From Caulobacterales bacterium 32-69-10 (GTDB taxonomy: Bacteria > Pseudomonadota > Alphaproteobacteria > Caulobacterales > Caulobacteraceae), in assembly GCA_002280485.1 (NCBI GenBank), contig NCED01000001.1:1-64000 (forward strand): a stretch of DNA of 64,000 bases. The letters run 5' to 3'. Below the pieces are notes generated by a model. It had not been told where the DNA came from, did not search any database, and saw nothing but the letters and a program-made list of their open reading frames with translations. Positions within the stretch are counted from its first letter, which is position 1, and each line of letters begins with the position of its first letter. This document shows, in pieces, positions 61,381 through 64,000 of this stretch. The translations under genes and the position numbers were made by a program.

Positions 61381-62172
61381 TCACGGGGCCTCGATCACGG
61401 CGGGGCGCCGGCGGGCCTTCAACGCATGAAGCACGAGCGGGATCACCGACAGCAGGCACAGGCCGATCAGCGGCACAAAGACCTGCGGGTCGGTCAGCAG
61501 CCCCAGGTTCGGCTTTTCGCCCTTGTCGAACACGTGGCCCAGGCCGGAGCCTATACTGGAATAGATCACCGTCGACGGGATGATGCCGAGCACCGTCGCC
61601 GCCAGATAGGTGCGCACCGGCATGGGCACGAAGCCGGCGGCGATGTTGCACAGCCAGAACGGCACCGCCGGGATCAGACGCAGCACGAGCAGATAGGTGA
61701 AGGCGTTGGCCTTCACGCCCAACTGAATCTTCTCGATCAGCCCGCCCGTCTTGGCCCGCTTGCGGATGATCTCTCCCAGGGCCGAGCGGGCGACCCAGAA
61801 CATGATCAGGGCGCCGGCGGTCATGCCGGCCACCGCCGAGGCGCTGCCCAGCCAGGGGCCGAACAGGAAACCGCCGGCCATGGTCATGATCATCGCCCCC
61901 GGCACCGAGAAGGCCACCATGACCATATAGGCGACCATGTAGATCAGGACGCTGCGCGCCGGGTGGGCGACGACCGCCGCCTGCAGGTCCTGGCGCTTGG
62001 CCTCCAGCATCTCGATCGACAGATAGCGGTAGAGTCCTGTCGAGACGATCAGCACAAGGCCCATGGCGATCACCAGGATCGGCAGGAACTTCAACCAGCG
62101 GCGCCACAGTTGGGGTGCGGCCTCGGTCGCGACGTCGTCGTAGTCGGCCTCGGGCGGGATCGGGTGGTTCAT
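61381..62172 (-). CDS. TVP38/TMEM64 (VTT-domain) membrane protein
   Basis: Polytopic membrane protein, about 263 aa from ATG 62172 (MNHPIPPEADYDD); GTG 62241 is a longer alternative. The VTT core includes SVPGAMIMTMAGGFLFGPWL and LRLIPAVPFWLCNIAAGFVP. DedA/TVP38-type proteins are undecaprenyl-phosphate or lipid transporters/scramblases. Divergent from rpmH. Confidence 0.88.
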   Translation of the reverse strand: MNHPIPPEADYDDVATEAAPQLWRRWLKFLPILVIAMGLVLIVSTGLYRYLSIEMLEAKRQDLQAAVVAHPARSVLIYMVAYMVMVAFSVPGAMIMTMAGGFLFGPWLGSASAVAGMTAGALIMFWVARSALGEIIRKRAKTGGLIEKIQLGVKANAFTYLLVLRLIPAVPFWLCNIAAGFVPMPVRTYLAATVLGIIPSTVIYSSIGSGLGHVFDKGEKPNLGLLTDPQVFVPLIGLCLLSVIPLVLHALKARRRPAVIEAP

Positions 62173-62301
62173 CGGGGCCGAATAAGCATGCTCCGGGCTC
62201 TGGGCAAAGCGCAGCAGCAAGGCGCCCGCCAACGTTGACACGGGCAGGGTTCTCGCCTATCCACCCCCGCTCAATTTCGAGAACGCGTCGGGAGCCTTGT
62301 T

Positions 62302-62436
62302 GTGAAGCGCACCTTTCAACCCAGCCGGCTCGTGCGAGCCCGCCGTCACGGCTGGCGCGCGCGCATGGCCACCAAAAACGGCCGCAAGATCATCCAGCGC
62401 CGCCGCGCGCAGGGCCGCAAGAAGCTGACCGCCTAG
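62302..62436 (+). CDS. rpmH: 50S ribosomal protein L34
   Basis: A 44-aa basic ribosomal protein: [20 protein letters not shown], then [20 protein letters not shown], ending KLTA, from GTG 62302 to TAG 62436. Perfect family length. It heads the rpmH-rnpA-yidC unit. Confidence 0.97.
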   Translation: MKRTFQPSRLVRARRHGWRARMATKNGRKIIQRRRAQGRKKLTA

Positions 62437-62476
62437 GTTGGCTTTCGCCCGGCCGCCAGGCCGGGCCGCAGAAGGC

Positions 62477-62908
62477 GTGCAGGTCTTGACCCTCGACGCC
62501 TCACTTCCCATTCCGCCGAAGCTGGAGCGCTTGAAGAAGCGCTGGCAGTTCCTCGCCGTCGCCAAGGGCCGCAGTCTGGCCCGCGGCGCCGTGCTGGTGC
62601 AGGTCGCGCCCCGCACCGAGGCGCCGGACCCAGGCCGGATCGGCGTCGGCTTCACGGCCACCAAGCGGATCGGCGACGCGGTCACCCGCAATCGGGCCAA
62701 ACGGCGCCTGCGCGAGGCCGCCCGCGTCCTTGTGCCCCTTCACGGCCTGCCCGCGCACGACTATGTGGTGGTCGCCCGGGCGAGCGTGACCACGCGCGAC
62801 TGGGCGCGCCTGCTTGACGATATGAAAAGCGCGCTGATAAGCCTCGCCGCCGGCGGCGACGAACCCGCGCGCAAGACGCGACCCCCCGCACCACCCAGGC
62901 CCGCCTGA
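62477..62908 (+). CDS. rnpA: Ribonuclease P protein component
   Basis: RNase P protein subunit, about 143 aa, with the RNR-box FTATKRIGDAVTRNRAKRRL and an N-terminal basic region (PPKLERLKKRWQFLAVAKG). Start GTG 62477; TTG 62438 just after rpmH and TTG 62486 are alternatives. It lies between rpmH and yidC as expected. Confidence 0.93.
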   Translation: MQVLTLDASLPIPPKLERLKKRWQFLAVAKGRSLARGAVLVQVAPRTEAPDPGRIGVGFTATKRIGDAVTRNRAKRRLREAARVLVPLHGLPAHDYVVVARASVTTRDWARLLDDMKSALISLAAGGDEPARKTRPPAPPRPA

Positions 62909-62939
62909 CGGCTCCGCCTCACGGTTACGAAAAGCGTCG

Positions 62940-64000
62940 ATGGAACAGGACAATTCGCGCAACACGATGATTTTCGTGGTCTGCGCCGTGGCGATCATGT
63001 TGGCCTACCAGATGTTCGTGCTGGGGCCGCAGCAGCAGAAGCGTCAGGCCGAGGCCCAGTCTCGGGCCGCCGCCGCCGCCGCCAACCCGATCGCCGCCGC
63101 CCCGGCCGGCGCCGCCGTCTTCGTGGACCGCGCCGCCGCCCTGGCCCAGAGCCCGCGGGTGCGCGTCGAGACGCCCCTGCTGATGGGCTCCATCTCGCTC
63201 AAGGGCGGCCGGATCGACGACCTGCTGCTCAAGGGCTATCGCCAGACCATCGACAAGGCCTCGCCGCCGGTTGAGCTGTTCCGCCCCGAAGGAGCCAAAC
63301 AGGCCTATTTCGCCGACCTCGGGTGGACCGGCAGCGCCGTCCTGCCGACCCCGGCCACCGTGTGGACCCTGGCGTCGGGCACGGAGCTGGGCCCCGACAT
63401 GCCGATCGTCCTGACCTGGAACAACGGCCAGGGCCTGCAGTTCAACCGGACCGTCTCGGTCGACGACCGCTACATGTTCACCGTCGTCGACACGGTGGTG
63501 AACCGGGGCGCCGCGCCCGTGCAGCTGGCGCCCTACGCCTCCGTGCAGCGCCAGGGCCTGCCGGCCGACGTGACCAACAACATGATCCTGCACGAGGGCG
63601 CCGTCGGCCACCTCGGGGGCATCGACAAGCTGCTCAAGTTCAAGGACTGGAAGAAGAAGGGCCTCGACGCCGGCGCCTCCACCGGCGGCTGGCTCGGCAT
63701 CACCGACAAGTACTGGCTGGCCGCCGTCGCGCCCGAGCAGAACGAGCAGGTCCAGGGTGCCTTCCGCGTCTCCTCCGTCAACGGCGTCGACGTCTACGAG
63801 GCCAATTTCGTCGCCCCCGCCCGCAACCTCGCGCCGGGGATGCAGACCACCCAGACCAGCCGCGTCTTCGCCGGCGCCAAGAAGGTCTCGATCCTGCAGG
63901 ATTACGAGAAGGCCCTCGGCATCCCCCGCTTCGACAAGGCGGTGGACTGGGGCAATTTCTGGTTCCTGACCCGCCCGATCTTCTGGCTGCTCGAGAAGTT
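62940..64000 (+). CDS. yidC: Membrane protein insertase YidC (5' part)
   Basis: Starts MEQDNSRNTMIFVVCAVAIM: the N-terminal signal-anchor helix, then the large periplasmic P1 beta domain. The window ends at FWFLTRPIFWLLEK, which begins the second transmembrane helix, so the catalytic C-terminal helices lie outside. 353 codons are present; no stop is reached. Confidence 0.95.
   Translation, partial: MEQDNSRNTMIFVVCAVAIMLAYQMFVLGPQQQKRQAEAQSRAAAAAANPIAAAPAGAAVFVDRAAALAQSPRVRVETPLLMGSISLKGGRIDDLLLKGYRQTIDKASPPVELFRPEGAKQAYFADLGWTGSAVLPTPATVWTLASGTELGPDMPIVLTWNNGQGLQFNRTVSVDDRYMFTVVDTVVNRGAAPVQLAPYASVQRQGLPADVTNNMILHEGAVGHLGGIDKLLKFKDWKKKGLDAGASTGGWLGITDKYWLAAVAPEQNEQVQGAFRVSSVNGVDVYEANFVAPARNLAPGMQTTQTSRVFAGAKKVSILQDYEKALGIPRFDKAVDWGNFWFLTRPIFWLLEK

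Noticed and set aside
60535..62238. 567-codon plus-strand frame across the sensor kinase and VTT genes
   Set aside because: Spans two real genes on the opposite strand and the gap between them; low-complexity His/Gln-rich translation typical of an antisense frame.
62260..62302. Possible replication origin near rpmH, as in many bacteria
   Set aside because: No cluster of DnaA boxes or dnaA gene is visible, and rpmH is not origin-linked in Caulobacter.
1..64000. CRISPR array or rRNA genes
   Set aside because: No regularly spaced repeats and no rRNA sequence were seen; only one tRNA is recognisable.

Overview
The window looks like a high-GC alphaproteobacterial chromosome, most likely Caulobacteraceae (Caulobacter/Phenylobacterium-like). 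I infer this from the rpmH-rnpA-yidC block at the right end, whose L34 sequence is of Caulobacter type, and from the overall gene style. I could not run a search.

Two parts are evident. About 56.05-64 kb is ordinary core chromosome: tRNA-Arg(ACG), gamma-glutamyltransferase, nucleoside hydrolase, a GreA-like factor with a sensor kinase, a TVP38/VTT membrane protein, rpmH, rnpA and the start of yidC. Everything left of the tRNA (1-56 kb) reads as one integrative, metal-resistance-laden element abutting the 3' end of the tRNA-Arg gene. Neither its far end nor an integrase is in the window.

Layout of the element. (a) 1-7.6 kb, copper block: CopA-type multicopper oxidase (frameshifted), copper P-type ATPase, CusF-like protein, FixH-like protein, CueR with two matching CueR-type promoters, a CnrYXH-like ECF sigma module and a DUF305 protein. 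(b) 7.7-20.7 kb, conjugation: an uninterrupted virB1-virB11/virD4 set with an EexN-like lipoprotein and an LPD7-like protein, flanked by XRE and LuxR-type small regulators. (c) 20.7-25.9 kb, mixed: a decayed ECF sigma/anti-sigma pair, other broken genes, an SRPBCC/LuxR-HTH group, a class II cytochrome c and a pair of DUF6644-like membrane proteins. (d) 25.9-33.7 kb: a lone hisD, DUF4198 and DUF2271 proteins, an acyltransferase, a two-component system and two small Tyr/Gly-rich exported proteins. (e) 33.8-40.2 kb: an unusual P1B-type ATPase with SPA in place of CPC, a frameshifted NRAMP gene, a wrecked dipZ gene and a SUMF1-like protein. (f) 40.4-46.1 kb: MFS exporter, CopC and two copies of an anchor protein + HupE/UreJ pair surrounding a second DUF6644-like pair. 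(g) 46.2-53.8 kb: a CzcCBA-type RND efflux operon divergent from a second CnrYXH-like module with a His-rich fourth gene. (h) 53.8-56.05 kb: a second acyltransferase, a decayed DUF4198 gene and a repeat-rich junction at the tRNA.

How it works together (inference): CueR controls cytosolic copper export and periplasmic copper handling. Two membrane-anchored periplasmic sensors (CnrX-like) release ECF sigmas in response to metal, at least one of them next to a Co/Ni/Zn/Cd-type RND pump. The HupE, NRAMP, MFS and P-type ATPase genes suggest Ni/Co/Mn-type traffic. The virB/virD4 system would spread the element, but its relaxase and integrase must lie outside the window or be lost. Seven genes are broken, several by what look like single-base changes; these are either real decay or sequencing error.
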